Source: Corynebacterium pollutisoli | GTDB taxonomy: Bacteria; Actinomycetota; Actinomycetes; Mycobacteriales; Mycobacteriaceae | Assembly: GCF_900177745.1 (NCBI RefSeq) | Contig: NZ_FXAR01000006.1 | Location: 1 to 64,000 of the forward strand | Reading direction: 5' to 3' | DNA: 64,000 nt | Shown here: in pieces, positions 36,414 to 45,474 of the stretch | Numbering within the stretch: the first letter of the stretch is position 1 | How the letters are laid out: each line of letters starts with the position of its first letter | The notes under the pieces: generated by a model | What the model saw: only the letters and a program-made list of their open reading frames with translations | Told to the model about the DNA's origin: nothing | The model's database searches: none | Translations under genes and position numbers: made by a program

Positions 36414-38663
36414 ATGGCTTTTGACTGGTTCTGGAAGGCGATGGGCGCATCGCAGACGCGCAACCAGAAGCGCAGCCGCGCGCTGGTGCAGGAGGCGGAG
36501 GCGCAGCACTCCGAGCTCTCGCAGCTTGACGACGCCGCCCTCGCCCAGCGGGCACGCGAGCTCACCGCCGGCGGTCTCAAGGATCCGGCGGCCTTCCTGG
36601 CCGTGCTGGGGGTGGCGGCGCACCGCACGCTCGGCCTCGAGCCGTTCCCGGTGCAGTCGCAGGCGGTGCTCCGCCTGGTGGAGGGCGATGTCATCCAGAT
36701 GGCCACCGGTGAGGGCAAGACGCTGGTCGGCGCGATGGCGGCGACCGGTTTCGCGCTGACGGGCAAGCGGGTGCACGTCATCACGGTCAACGACTACCTG
36801 GCGGAGCGTGACGCCGAGTGGATGCGCCCCCTGGTGGAGTTCTTCGGCCTGCGCGTGGCGTCGGTGACGGAGAAGATGGGCCCGGCGGAGCGTCGGGAAG
36901 CATATTCCGGGGACATCGTCTACGGCCCGGTCAACGAGATCGGTTTCGACGTCCTCCGCGATCAGCAGATCACCCGCCGGGAGGACGCCGTGCAGGCCCC
37001 GGCGGATGTCGCCCTCGTGGACGAGGCCGACAGTGTGCTTGTCGACGAGGCGCTCGTCCCCCTGGTCCTCGCCGGCAACCAGCCGGGACAGGAGCCCACC
37101 GGTCAGATCACCGACGTGGTGCGCACCCTGCGGGAGCGCGAGCACTACACCATCGACGACGACCGCCGGAACGTCTTCCTCACCGACGACGGTGCCGCCC
37201 GGGTGGAGGGCGCGCTGGGGATCGACTCGCTCTACGACGACGAGCACATCGGGACGACCCTGGTGAAGGTCAACCTCGCCCTGCACGCGAAGGCCCTGCT
37301 CATCCGCGACATCCACTACCTGGTCACCGACGGCAAGGTGGCGCTCATCGACGCCTCCCGGGGGCGCGTCGCCGATCTGCAGCGTTGGCCGGACGGGCTG
37401 CAGGCCGCAGTGGAGGCGAAGGAGGGGCTCGACGTCACGGAGGGCGGCCGGATCCTGGACACCATCACGCTGCAGGCGCTCATGCGGCGGTACCCGATGG
37501 TGTGCGGCATGACCGGCACCGCCGTGGAGGCCACCGATCAGCTGCGTCAGTTCTACGACCTGCATGTCTCGGTCATCGACCGGAACAAGGAGCTGCGGCG
37601 CTTCGACGAGGCCGACCGCATCTACGCCACCGCCGCCGAGAAGAATCGCGCCATCGTCGATGAGATCGCGGCATTGCACGCGACGGGGCAGCCGGTGCTC
37701 GTCGGCACGCACGACGTCGCCGAGTCCGAGGCCCTGGCCGAGGCGCTTACCGACCTGGGCATCGAGGTCAACGTCCTCAACGCCAAGAACGACGCCGAGG
37801 AGGCCCGCATCATCGCCGAGGCCGGCGACCTGGGGCGCGTCACCGTGTCCACCCAGATGGCCGGCCGCGGCACGGACATCCGCCTGGGCGGTGCCGACCA
37901 GTCCGACCATGACGCGGTGGCGGAGCTCGGTGGCCTGGCGGTCATCGGCACGTCCCGCCACCGCACCGCCCGCCTCGACAACCAGCTGCGGGGCCGCGCC
38001 GGACGCCAGGGCGACCCCGGCCTGTCGTTGTTCTTCGTCTCCCTCCAGGACGACGTCGTCACCTCCGGTGGGGCGGGGGAGAACGTCACCGCCCGCCCCG
38101 AGCCGGACGGGTCGATCAACTCCGACCGCATCCGCGACTGGGTGGGCCACTGCCAGCGCGTCACCGAGGGGCAGCTGCTGGAGATCCACGCCCAGACGTG
38201 GAAGTACAACCAGCTGCTGGCGGACCAGCGCGACATCATCGAGGAGCGTCGTGCCCGGTTGCTCGACACCGATCAGGCGTGGGTCGAGTTGTCCGAGCGG
38301 GCGCCCGAGGTGGAGCCGGCGGAGGACCACATCCAGCAGGCCCGTGACATCATGCTCTTCCACCTCGACGACGAGTGGGCGGAGCACCTGGCGGTCATGG
38401 ACGACGTCCGCGAGTCCATCCATCTGCGTGCCATCGCCCGGGAGACCCCGATCGACGAGTACCACCGCATCGCGGTGCGCGAGTTCAAGGACCTGGCGCA
38501 GCGGGCCGTCGACAAGGCGGTGGAGACGTTCCGGGCCGGGGGCACCCTCGAGGACCTCGGGTTGGCGCGCCCGTCGGCGACGTGGACGTACATGGTCTCC
38601 GACAACCCCCTCGCGGGGTCGGGTAATTCGGCCATCTGGGGGATTGGTAACCTTTTCCGCTGA
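36414..38663 (+). CDS. secA2: Accessory secretion ATPase SecA2
   Basis: 749 residues, shorter than housekeeping SecA and lacking its long C-terminal linker and zinc finger. Walker A MATGEGKTLVGAMAA, DEAD-like VDEADSVLVDEA, STQMAGRGTDIRLGGAD and LRGRAGRQGDPG are the SecA motor motifs. Position upstream of odhI/garA is that of corynebacterial and mycobacterial secA2. Exports a subset of proteins with the SecYEG channel. TAGGGT (36402-36407) ends 6 nt before the ATG, so probably leaderless. Confidence 0.93.
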   Translation: MAFDWFWKAMGASQTRNQKRSRALVQEAEAQHSELSQLDDAALAQRARELTAGGLKDPAAFLAVLGVAAHRTLGLEPFPVQSQAVLRLVEGDVIQMATGEGKTLVGAMAATGFALTGKRVHVITVNDYLAERDAEWMRPLVEFFGLRVASVTEKMGPAERREAYSGDIVYGPVNEIGFDVLRDQQITRREDAVQAPADVALVDEADSVLVDEALVPLVLAGNQPGQEPTGQITDVVRTLREREHYTIDDDRRNVFLTDDGAARVEGALGIDSLYDDEHIGTTLVKVNLALHAKALLIRDIHYLVTDGKVALIDASRGRVADLQRWPDGLQAAVEAKEGLDVTEGGRILDTITLQALMRRYPMVCGMTGTAVEATDQLRQFYDLHVSVIDRNKELRRFDEADRIYATAAEKNRAIVDEIAALHATGQPVLVGTHDVAESEALAEALTDLGIEVNVLNAKNDAEEARIIAEAGDLGRVTVSTQMAGRGTDIRLGGADQSDHDAVAELGGLAVIGTSRHRTARLDNQLRGRAGRQGDPGLSLFFVSLQDDVVTSGGAGENVTARPEPDGSINSDRIRDWVGHCQRVTEGQLLEIHAQTWKYNQLLADQRDIIEERRARLLDTDQAWVELSERAPEVEPAEDHIQQARDIMLFHLDDEWAEHLAVMDDVRESIHLRAIARETPIDEYHRIAVREFKDLAQRAVDKAVETFRAGGTLEDLGLARPSATWTYMVSDNPLAGSGNSAIWGIGNLFR

Positions 38664-38700
38664 TGGTGTCGTCGTACCCTCACGCGACGGCCACAGTCGC

Positions 38701-38706
38701 TATGAT
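38701..38706 (+). promoter_or_regulatory. -10 element of odhI
   Basis: TATGAT is close to consensus and lies 42 nt upstream of the odhI ATG. GCGGAGGA (38733-38740) is the ribosome-binding site. No clear -35 is seen. odhI therefore has its own promoter and a leader, unlike many neighbours. Confidence 0.55.
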
Positions 38707-38748
38707 GGCAAACAGTCACAGTTCCGACGAAAGCGGAGGATTAAGAAA

Positions 38749-39183
38749 ATGAGCGAGAACACCGGTACCCCCGAGGCACAGGTTGAGACCACGTCTGTCT
38801 TCCGTGCAGACCTGCTGAAGGAGATGGAGTCGGGCGCCGGGTCCGCTCCGGCAGCCGCAGGCGCCGATAACCTCCCGGAGGGGGCAGGTCTTCTGGTGGT
38901 CAAGCGTGGCCCGAACGCGGGCGCACGCTTCCTGCTGGATCAGCCGATCACCACCGCCGGCCGCCACCCGGAGTCGGACATCTTCCTGGATGACGTGACC
39001 GTCTCGCGTCGTCACGCTGAGTTCCGCATCACCGACGGCGAGTTCGAGGTCTACGACGTGGGTTCCCTCAACGGCACCTACGTCAACCGCGAGCCGCGCA
39101 ACAACCAGGCGCTGACCACCGGCGATGAGATTCAGATCGGCAAGTTCCGTCTGGTGTTCCTCGCCGGGCCGAAGAACGACTAG
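38749..39183 (+). CDS. odhI: Oxoglutarate dehydrogenase inhibitor OdhI (GarA), FHA protein
   Basis: 144 residues. The conserved ETTSVFRADLL places Thr14 and Thr15 exactly where PknG and related kinases phosphorylate C. glutamicum OdhI. The FHA domain has GRHPESDIFLDDVTVSRRHA and SLNGTYVN. The unphosphorylated form binds and inhibits the OdhA subunit of 2-oxoglutarate dehydrogenase, steering carbon between the TCA cycle and glutamate. The FHA domain also binds its own phosphorylated tail. Confidence 0.96.
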   Translation: MSENTGTPEAQVETTSVFRADLLKEMESGAGSAPAAAGADNLPEGAGLLVVKRGPNAGARFLLDQPITTAGRHPESDIFLDDVTVSRRHAEFRITDGEFEVYDVGSLNGTYVNREPRNNQALTTGDEIQIGKFRLVFLAGPKND

Positions 39184-39197
39184 GTGATTCCTGTCCA

Positions 39198-39905
39198 GTG
39201 AGTGCTGTTCGAAAGCCGGCGGCCACGGCAGCTCCGCGCACGACCCGGACCCTGTCCATCGGCAAGGTCCTGGAGGCCCTTCGCGAGGAGTTCCCGGATG
39301 TGACCGTCTCGAAGATCCGGTTCCTCGAGTCCGAGGGTCTCATCACGCCGCAGCGTACCGCGTCGGGTTACCGCCGTTTCACCGGCGACGACGTTGAGCG
39401 CCTGCGCTACATCCTGGTCACCCAGCGTGACAACTACCTCCCGCTCAAGGTCATCCGCGAGCAGCTGGAGGCCATGGATTCCGGTGCCGTCTCGCTCATC
39501 GAGACCGAGCCGATCGTCTCCCCGGAGAAGTTCCGCGCGCCCGCCGCGACCCGTCTCACCGACGATGACATCGCCGCCCAGGCCGGGGTCGAGGTCTCCT
39601 TCGTCTCCGAGCTTCTCGACGCCGGGCTCATCCGCCCCGACGCCGCCGGTTTCTTCACCGCCGATGACGTCCGGGTGGTCACCACCGCCCAGTCCCTGCA
39701 GGACTTCGGGTTCGACGTCCGCCACCTCAAGTCTCTGCGCAACACGGCGCAGCGCCAGGCCGACCTCATCGGCCAGGTCGCGGGTCCGGTGGCCCGCCGC
39801 AAGGGGCGGCAGAAGGGCGAGGACATGGGCCAGCAGATGACGGCCCTGGTCGTCTCCCTGCACGCCAGCCTGGTGAAGAACGCCCTGCGGGATGAGCTTG
39901 CATGA
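39198..39905 (+). CDS. ftsR: MerR-type regulator FtsR
   Basis: 235 residues, GTG start. The N-terminal MerR helix-turn-helix reads LSIGKVLEALREEF and IRFLESEGLITPQRTASGYR. Position after odhI is that of C. glutamicum FtsR, an activator of ftsZ, and of Rv1828. A second helical region (LTDDDIAAQAGVEVSFVSEL) may be a second DNA- or protein-contact domain. The stop overlaps the DUF151 start. Confidence 0.88.
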   Translation: MSAVRKPAATAAPRTTRTLSIGKVLEALREEFPDVTVSKIRFLESEGLITPQRTASGYRRFTGDDVERLRYILVTQRDNYLPLKVIREQLEAMDSGAVSLIETEPIVSPEKFRAPAATRLTDDDIAAQAGVEVSFVSELLDAGLIRPDAAGFFTADDVRVVTTAQSLQDFGFDVRHLKSLRNTAQRQADLIGQVAGPVARRKGRQKGEDMGQQMTALVVSLHASLVKNALRDELA

Positions 39906-40489
39906 CGCTCATCCCTGTCGAGTACCACGGAATCCATACCGCGGGCCCCGAGCAGTTCACCTGTGTGCTGCTCCGCTGGGCCGAGCAGAACCGTATTCTG
40001 CCGGTGTGGATCTCGCCGATCGCCGCCGCTGAGCTCGACGCCCGGGACAACGGTTTCACTCCCCGTCGTCCGGGGTCCGCGGAGCTGCTGCTCGACGTGA
40101 TCAACCGGAGCAGCGGGGGAGTGTCCGCGATCAACATCATCAGCCACTTCGAGGGCGTGTTCATCGCCTCGATCGTGCTGTCCGACGGGGAGGAGATCGA
40201 CGCCCGTCCCTCCGACGCGCTGCTGCTCGCGCGTTCCCTGGAGATGGACATCCACGTCGAGGAGGATGTGCTCAACCAGGCGTCCTTCTTCGTCTCCGAC
40301 GATATTCTCGAGGAATATTTCGGGCTACGTTTCGGCGACGAGGTCGAGGCCTCGTCCGCGTCGGGGGATGCGCAGGCGGATGCCGACTTCGAGCAGATGA
40401 TGCGCTCTCTGGGCATGTCAGAGGCCGATTTCGGTGGGGAAGATGACACGGATGTGACTAAAGGTGACAACGGGGAAGAAGAAGTCTAA
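39902..40489 (+). CDS. DUF151 (bifunctional nuclease) family protein
   Basis: 195 residues, ATG overlapping the ftsR stop. The DUF151 core shows LPVWISPIAAAELDARDNG, LLLDVINRSSGG and DGEEIDARPSDALLLARSL. It corresponds to Rv1829. The plant member has been reported to have nuclease activity; bacterial function is not established. An acidic C-terminal tail of about 45 residues follows. Confidence 0.88.
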   Translation: MTLIPVEYHGIHTAGPEQFTCVLLRWAEQNRILPVWISPIAAAELDARDNGFTPRRPGSAELLLDVINRSSGGVSAINIISHFEGVFIASIVLSDGEEIDARPSDALLLARSLEMDIHVEEDVLNQASFFVSDDILEEYFGLRFGDEVEASSASGDAQADADFEQMMRSLGMSEADFGGEDDTDVTKGDNGEEEV

Positions 40490-40564
40490 CCTTCAAGTTG
40501 AGGGTTAGAGTTACGGCGTGTCTCCGGGACATCCCTTGACGTTGCTCTAACCTTGGTTTTTAAT
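40485..40564 (+). promoter_or_regulatory. Promoter and dyad repeats upstream of the second MerR gene
   Basis: TTGACG (40536-40541) and TTTAAT (40559-40564) are 17 bp apart. The spacer contains AACCTTGGTT (AACC and GGTT around a 2-nt centre). Upstream, AACCTTCAAGTTGAGGGTT (40488-40506) is an imperfect dyad of MerR type. GGTTAGAG and CTCTAACC form a further inverted repeat (40503-40510, 40545-40552). Autoregulation by the downstream MerR protein is likely. Confidence 0.5.
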
Positions 40565-40605
40565 GACGCATAGGGCGCATTTCCAAACCTCATTGGAGTA
40601 ATTAC

Positions 40606-41148
40606 GTGAGCAGCAACGAACACCCCGTCCAGGAATCCCTCTTCGACCTCGGACCCGGCGAGGAGGTCGGCTACCGCGTGCCCATCGCATGCCAGGTCGC
40701 CGGCATCACCTACCGCCAGCTCGACTACTGGGCCCGCACCAAGCTCGTCGTGCCCTCCATCCGGGGTGCGCGCGGCTCCGGCTCCCAGCGTCTGTACTCC
40801 TTCCGCGACATCCTCGTGCTCAAGATCGTCAAGCGACTGCTGGACACGGGTATCTCGCTGCAGAACATCCGACTGGCCGTCGAGAAGCTGCGCGACCGCG
40901 GTGCCAACGACATCGCCGAGATCACTCTCGTCTCCGACGGCACCACCGTCTACGAGTGCCGCTCCGCGGACGAGGTCATCGACCTCCTCGGCGGCGGGCA
41001 GGGCGTGTTCGGCATCGCCGTGCCGGGCATCATGAAGGAGCTCACCGGCACGATCTCCTCGTTCCCCTCGGAGCGTATCGACGACACCGAGGCTGAGGTC
41101 ATCGGCATGGACGAACTCGCCGCCCGGCGCCGCCGCAAGACCAGCTAG
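40606..41148 (+). CDS. MerR family regulator (Rv1830 / ResR type)
   Basis: 180 residues, GTG start with TTGGAGTAA upstream. The MerR domain (YRVPIACQVAGITYRQLDYW, then RGARGSGSQRLYSFRDILVL) is followed by a C-terminal domain that differs from metal-sensing MerR proteins: FPSERIDDTEAE, ending ELAARRRRKTS. It corresponds to Rv1830 (ResR/McdR), linked to growth and antibiotic tolerance in mycobacteria. Dyad repeats precede it. Confidence 0.88.
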   Translation: MSSNEHPVQESLFDLGPGEEVGYRVPIACQVAGITYRQLDYWARTKLVVPSIRGARGSGSQRLYSFRDILVLKIVKRLLDTGISLQNIRLAVEKLRDRGANDIAEITLVSDGTTVYECRSADEVIDLLGGGQGVFGIAVPGIMKELTGTISSFPSERIDDTEAEVIGMDELAARRRRKTS

Positions 41149-41153
41149 TTCTT

Positions 41154-41184
41154 CTCCCCCCGCTCAGCTCACGTGCGGGGGGAG
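41154..41184. terminator. Bidirectional terminator
   Basis: Perfect 10-bp stem CTCCCCCCGC (41154-41163) and GCGGGGGGAG (41175-41184) with an 11-nt loop, between the convergent MerR and VWA-like genes. Confidence 0.75.
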
Positions 41185-41192
41185 ACGTGTTT

Positions 41193-42170
41193 CTACAGTT
41201 CGATCGGGGTGGAGACCGCGGCCAGTGCGGCGTCGGCCTCACCCTCACCGAGGTGCGCGACCTCGACGATGACGTCTGCCTCCCCCCGCGCCTGCTCGAA
41301 GGCGGAGGCGAAGGTGGCGTCGTCCATGTCCTGGGCGGTGCCGGTGGTGACCACGAGCACCCGGACGGTCTCCCCGGTGGAACGGGCCTGATCGGCGGCG
41401 GTAGCCACGGCCGCGACCACGGCGGAACGCGTCTGGGGGACGCCGCCGGTGCCGAAGCGCTGCACGACCTCCGCGGCCTCGGTGCCGTCGGAGAAGCCGA
41501 CGTTGTTGCGCCAGCCCTGCGTCACACCGGGGTTGAGCGGGGAGGAGTAGTTCCACAGGGCGACCTGCTGCCCCTCCGCGCCGAGATCGCGGGACAGCCG
41601 GGAGATCGCGTCCGTCGCCTGCTGATGGACGGGGTCGGACTGGGCGGAGGTGTCGAAGAGAATGAGAGTGCTGCCCGGAGCCGCGGGCGGGGCGGCCTCC
41701 GCTGTGGTCTCCGCAGTGGTGGTTGTCGGAGCCTCGACCTCGGAGAACTTCGCGAAGTCCGCAGCAGCGCGGGTCTGTTCCTCGGTGATGTCGCCGGCCG
41801 GGTTGAGCACGTGGGCGGTGCCGCCGGTAACGGGGACGGCGGAGGAGACGGTGCGGTCGCCCAGCTCCGGCTCCCCGTCGGTGACGACGACGGCGGCCTG
41901 CGCGATGTTCTCGACCGGCTCGGCCGTGACGCAGTGGTCGCGGACGACGGGGTCCGAATCGTTGTAGGCGCCGATGAGATCGGCGGCGTCACCCGCGACG
42001 GGCAGGGTGAGCTCGCCCTCGATGCACTCCTGCGCCTGAGGTTGCGGCTCATCGTCGCGGAACCCGAACCACCAGATGAGACCGGCGATGAGCACGATCG
42101 CCGCGATGATGGCGGCGATCACCCATCCGGCGATGGAGAAGCTTGTTGACTCACTGCGATGACGGCCCAT
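41193..42170 (-). CDS. Membrane-anchored VWA-like protein
   Basis: 325 residues from ATG 42170; ATG 42176 is too close to the minus-strand TACACT (42179-42184) to be the start of its transcript. One N-terminal membrane helix (IAGWVIAAIIAAIVLIAGL) anchors an extracellular region with an early Cys pair, a Thr/Ala-rich linker and a von Willebrand-like domain beginning TLILFDTSAQSD. The MIDAS motif is imperfect (DTSAQ instead of DxSxS). Function unknown. Confidence 0.72.
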   Translation of the reverse strand: MGRHRSESTSFSIAGWVIAAIIAAIVLIAGLIWWFGFRDDEPQPQAQECIEGELTLPVAGDAADLIGAYNDSDPVVRDHCVTAEPVENIAQAAVVVTDGEPELGDRTVSSAVPVTGGTAHVLNPAGDITEEQTRAAADFAKFSEVEAPTTTTAETTAEAAPPAAPGSTLILFDTSAQSDPVHQQATDAISRLSRDLGAEGQQVALWNYSSPLNPGVTQGWRNNVGFSDGTEAAEVVQRFGTGGVPQTRSAVVAAVATAADQARSTGETVRVLVVTTGTAQDMDDATFASAFEQARGEADVIVEVAHLGEGEADAALAAVSTPIEL

Positions 42171-43029
42171 GCCCATGAAGTGTAGTGGCGTGTGCCGCAT
42201 CAATGAGGGAGACAAGCCGGTCACGCAGGGGCTTTCCCCGTTCCGCGAGGTCGCGCTGGCGCTCGACGTACTCGGCCTTGCCCTCCGGGGTCTCGATCGC
42301 CACCACACCGAAACCATGGGCGCGGCAGTCGTAGGGGGAGGCCTCCATGTCGAGGACGCGGGCGTCGACGGCCAAGTCGAAGCAGTCGAGAAAGAGCTCG
42401 CCCGGCACGAGCGGGCCCAGTTTGGACGCCCACTTGTATAAATCCATGGTGGCGTGGACACAGCCGGCCTGGTCGTTGGCGGGCTGGTCCTCGCGCTCGA
42501 GGACCGTCAGGTTGAGCGGTCGCGCCGCCGGGGTGAAGAAGCGGAAGGCGTCGAAATGGGTGCACCGGATCCGGTGCTTCTCGACGACCGCGTCACTCCC
42601 CGCCGCCCCCAGGCGCAGCGGCAGGTCGTGGCGCGGGGTGTCGGTGCGGTACACCATCGCCCATTCGTGGAGGCCGAAGCAGTCGAAGTGCGCCGGGTTA
42701 AGGTTCGTCCGGTGCAGCAGATCCCGGATGTAGAGCAGGGACTCACCGCGGCGCTCCCAGAGGGCCGCGACGTCGACGGCGGTGGTGTCACCGTCGAAGT
42801 GGTAGTCGCGCCACTCGGCGTGCGGGGTGCGGCCGGGCAGGACCCGGCCCAGGCCCGGGTGCCAGCGCCGCAGGTGGGAGGGGCGCACCGGGTAGTACTC
42901 GAAGAGGAAGTCGTAGACGGGGTGCTTCTCGTGGTGCTGCCGCCGTGCGAGGTGATCCCGGGTGAGGGCGTCGGCGCGGGCTTCGTGGGCGGCCATGCGG
43001 TCGCGCCAGTCGTCGAGAAGCTCAGGCAT
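42151..43029 (-). CDS. Conserved protein often labelled 3-methyladenine DNA glycosylase
   Basis: 292 residues. Relatives in actinobacteria carry the glycosylase name, but no helix-hairpin-helix or known glycosylase motif is visible, so the label should be doubted. Distinctive segments are KHPVYDFLFEYYPVRPSHLR, RRWHPGLG, FGLHEWAMVYR and HATMDLYKW, with several His and Trp. The start overlaps the CNNM gene by 8 bp and the 3' end overlaps the VWA-like gene start. Confidence 0.7.
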   Translation of the reverse strand: MPELLDDWRDRMAAHEARADALTRDHLARRQHHEKHPVYDFLFEYYPVRPSHLRRWHPGLGRVLPGRTPHAEWRDYHFDGDTTAVDVAALWERRGESLLYIRDLLHRTNLNPAHFDCFGLHEWAMVYRTDTPRHDLPLRLGAAGSDAVVEKHRIRCTHFDAFRFFTPAARPLNLTVLEREDQPANDQAGCVHATMDLYKWASKLGPLVPGELFLDCFDLAVDARVLDMEASPYDCRAHGFGVVAIETPEGKAEYVERQRDLAERGKPLRDRLVSLIDAAHATTLHGHGPSSQ

Positions 43030-44074
43030 CCCCGTGGGTCCAGTCGTTGACCGTGCCGACGTACTCCTCGATGAGGTCCTCGAGGGTGAGCACACCGATG
43101 AGCTCGCCGCGGTCGCGCACCTGCGCCATGTGGGCGGAGCGGCGGTGGAGTTTGCGGAGGGCCTCGTCCATGGTGCCGGTACCGTCGACGATGGTGAGCG
43201 GGCGCAGGTCCGAGCGGGGGATGAACTCCTCCGGGCCGGCGGTGGCCAGGCGGTCGAGGACGTCCTTGACGTGGATGTAACCCAGGAAGGAGCCGTCCGT
43301 GCCGGTGACGGGGAAGCGGGAGAAGCCGGTCTCGACGACCGCCTGCTCAAGCTCGCCGAGGGTCGGGCCGCGGCGACCGAAGTCCAGGGTGCGGACCTTA
43401 CCCAGGGGGATCATGACCTCCTTGAGGGAACGCTTCTCGGAGCGCAGGGCCTGGGAGAGGCGCTGGGTCTCCTCGGCGTCGAGAAGCCCCTCCTCACGGG
43501 ACTCCTTGATCATGAACGCCAACTGGGCCTCGTCGACCGTGGAGTCGAGCTCGTCCTTCTGCTCGATGCCGAAGGCACGCAGGGTGATACGGGCGATCCA
43601 GTTCATGAACTCGATGAGCGGGCGGGTGATCTTCACCCACCAGATCATGGCCGGGGTCAGCCACATGGCCAGGGTTTCCGGGCCGGCGATGGCGATGTTC
43701 TTGGGCACCATCTCACCGAAGAGGATGTGCAGGAACGTGATGAACGCCAGGGCGATGACGAAGGAGATCGGGTGCAGCAGGTTGTCCGGGATACCCAGGG
43801 CCTGGAAGGGACCCTCGATGAAGTGGGCGACCGCCGGTTCGGCGACCTTGCCCAGGATGAGCGAGGCGATCGTGATGCCGAACTGGGCGCCGGCCAGCAT
43901 GATCGACAGGTGCTCGGTGGCGTAGAGGACCTTGCGGGCGGCGGGCTTGCCCTGCGCGATGAGGGACTCGATGCGGTCCTTGCGCGAGGAGATGAGGGCG
44001 AACTCGGCGGCGACGAAGAAGGCGTTGGCGGCCAGGAGCGCCACGATCATGAGGATGGTGGTGAAGATGTTCAC
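43022..44074 (-). CDS. CNNM/CorB-type CBS-domain membrane protein (second of pair)
   Basis: 350 residues, GTG start overlapping the previous gene's stop. An N-terminal CNNM domain (VALLAANAFFVAAEFALISS, AGAQFGITIASLILGKVAEP, FGEMVPKNIAIAGPE) is followed by a CBS pair (MIPLGKVRTLDFG and GELIGVLTLEDLIEEYVG). The family transports or regulates Mg2+ and includes proteins formerly called hemolysin C. Confidence 0.9.
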   Translation of the reverse strand: MNIFTTILMIVALLAANAFFVAAEFALISSRKDRIESLIAQGKPAARKVLYATEHLSIMLAGAQFGITIASLILGKVAEPAVAHFIEGPFQALGIPDNLLHPISFVIALAFITFLHILFGEMVPKNIAIAGPETLAMWLTPAMIWWVKITRPLIEFMNWIARITLRAFGIEQKDELDSTVDEAQLAFMIKESREEGLLDAEETQRLSQALRSEKRSLKEVMIPLGKVRTLDFGRRGPTLGELEQAVVETGFSRFPVTGTDGSFLGYIHVKDVLDRLATAGPEEFIPRSDLRPLTIVDGTGTMDEALRKLHRRSAHMAQVRDRGELIGVLTLEDLIEEYVGTVNDWTHGDA

Positions 44075-45453
44075 TTCTGGTACTCCTGCGCTTCCTCATC
44101 GGTGACCGGCGTGAGGATCACCTTGTCGACGCGTCGATCCTCCATCACCGTGATCCGGGCGTTCCAGCGGCCCGTGATGCCGGTCTCGAACTCGGACATG
44201 CCCGGGTTGTCGGATTCCGGCAGCAGGACTACGTCCTGCACCGTCGGGATCCGGCCGAGGGTGGCCATGATGAGGCCGCCGAGGGTCTCGTAGGGGCCGG
44301 ACGGGGCGGTGTAGCCGACGCGCTCGTGGAGATCGTCGACCCGCACCAGCCCCGAGACCTCCCAGGACGAGCCGAACTTCTGGAAGTCCTGCTCCGCGGC
44401 GGCGTCGTCGTGCTCGTCGTAGACCTCGCCGAGGATCTCCTCGACGACGTCCTCGATGGTGACCAGGCCGGCGGTGCCGCCGTACTCGTCGGCGACGAGC
44501 ACCACCTGCGACCCGGCGGAGCGGACCGTGGAGAGCACCGCGTCACCGTCGAGGGTGTCGGGGACGACGGGGACCCTGCGGGCCAACGACCCGAGCAGGG
44601 TGGTGGCGCGGGCCGCCCGGGGTACGGCGAAGGCGTCCTTGACGTGGACGACACCCACCGTGTCGTCGAGGTCGCCCCGCGCGACGGGGAAGCGGGAGTG
44701 GCCGGTCTCCAGCGACTTGGCGATGAGCGCGTCCACCGTGTCATCGGCGTTGAGGTAGGCGATGGTCGAGCGCGGGGTCATGAACTCGTTGGCCGTGGCC
44801 TCACCGAACTGGAGCGAACGGTCGATGACCTGGGCGGTGTTGATGTCCAGCCCGCCCTGCTGCGCGGAGGAGCGCACGAGGCTGCCCAGCTCCTGGTTGG
44901 AGCGGGCGGTGGCCAACTCGTCGGCGGGTTCGATGCCCAGCCTGCGGACGATGTAGTTGGCGGACCGGTTCATCGACAGGATGAACCACTTGAACACCAT
45001 GTTGAATACGCGCACCGGGTGGACAACCACGCGGGCGGTGTTGAGCGGCATGGTGATGGCCACGTTCTTGGGCACCAGCTCACCGAAGACCATGGACAGG
45101 AACGTCGCGACGATGAGCGCCAGCACCAGGGCCACCGCGCCCGACGCCGACTCGGTGAGGCCCACCAGCTCGAGCAGCGGGGTGAAGTAGCTGGACAGCA
45201 CCGGCTCCGCGAGGAAACCGGTGGCCAGGGTGGTCACCGTGATGCCCAACTGGGCACCGGAGAGCACGAAGGAGAGGTTCTGGTAGTCACGCTGGACGGC
45301 GTGGGCGCTGCGGTCCCCCTTGTCCCGCACGTGGTTGTCGACGGTGGAGCGTTCCAGACCGGTGAGCGCGAACTCGATGGCCACGAACAGACCCGTGGAG
45401 CCGGTCAGTGCGACGAATCCCAGGAGGGAGAGGATGCTGATGAATATGTCCAT
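44071..45453 (-). CDS. CNNM/CorB-type CBS-domain membrane protein (first of pair)
   Basis: 460 residues, larger paralogue of the next gene with an additional C-terminal CorC/HlyC domain (SSWEVSGLVRVDDLHERVGY). CNNM segments: TGSTGLFVAIEFALTGLERS, AQLGITVTTLATGFLAEP and FGELVPKNVAITMP. The CBS region includes YGGTAGLVTIEDVVEEILGE. Two adjacent paralogues probably form one complex. Confidence 0.9.
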   Translation of the reverse strand: MDIFISILSLLGFVALTGSTGLFVAIEFALTGLERSTVDNHVRDKGDRSAHAVQRDYQNLSFVLSGAQLGITVTTLATGFLAEPVLSSYFTPLLELVGLTESASGAVALVLALIVATFLSMVFGELVPKNVAITMPLNTARVVVHPVRVFNMVFKWFILSMNRSANYIVRRLGIEPADELATARSNQELGSLVRSSAQQGGLDINTAQVIDRSLQFGEATANEFMTPRSTIAYLNADDTVDALIAKSLETGHSRFPVARGDLDDTVGVVHVKDAFAVPRAARATTLLGSLARRVPVVPDTLDGDAVLSTVRSAGSQVVLVADEYGGTAGLVTIEDVVEEILGEVYDEHDDAAAEQDFQKFGSSWEVSGLVRVDDLHERVGYTAPSGPYETLGGLIMATLGRIPTVQDVVLLPESDNPGMSEFETGITGRWNARITVMEDRRVDKVILTPVTDEEAQEYQK

Positions 45454-45474
45454 GAGTGGCGCTGGGCGGGAACC

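Noticed and set aside
42151-43029. Accepting the glycosylase name for this protein
   Set aside because: No helix-hairpin-helix, catalytic Asp motif or other glycosylase feature could be seen; kept as a conserved protein of unknown function.
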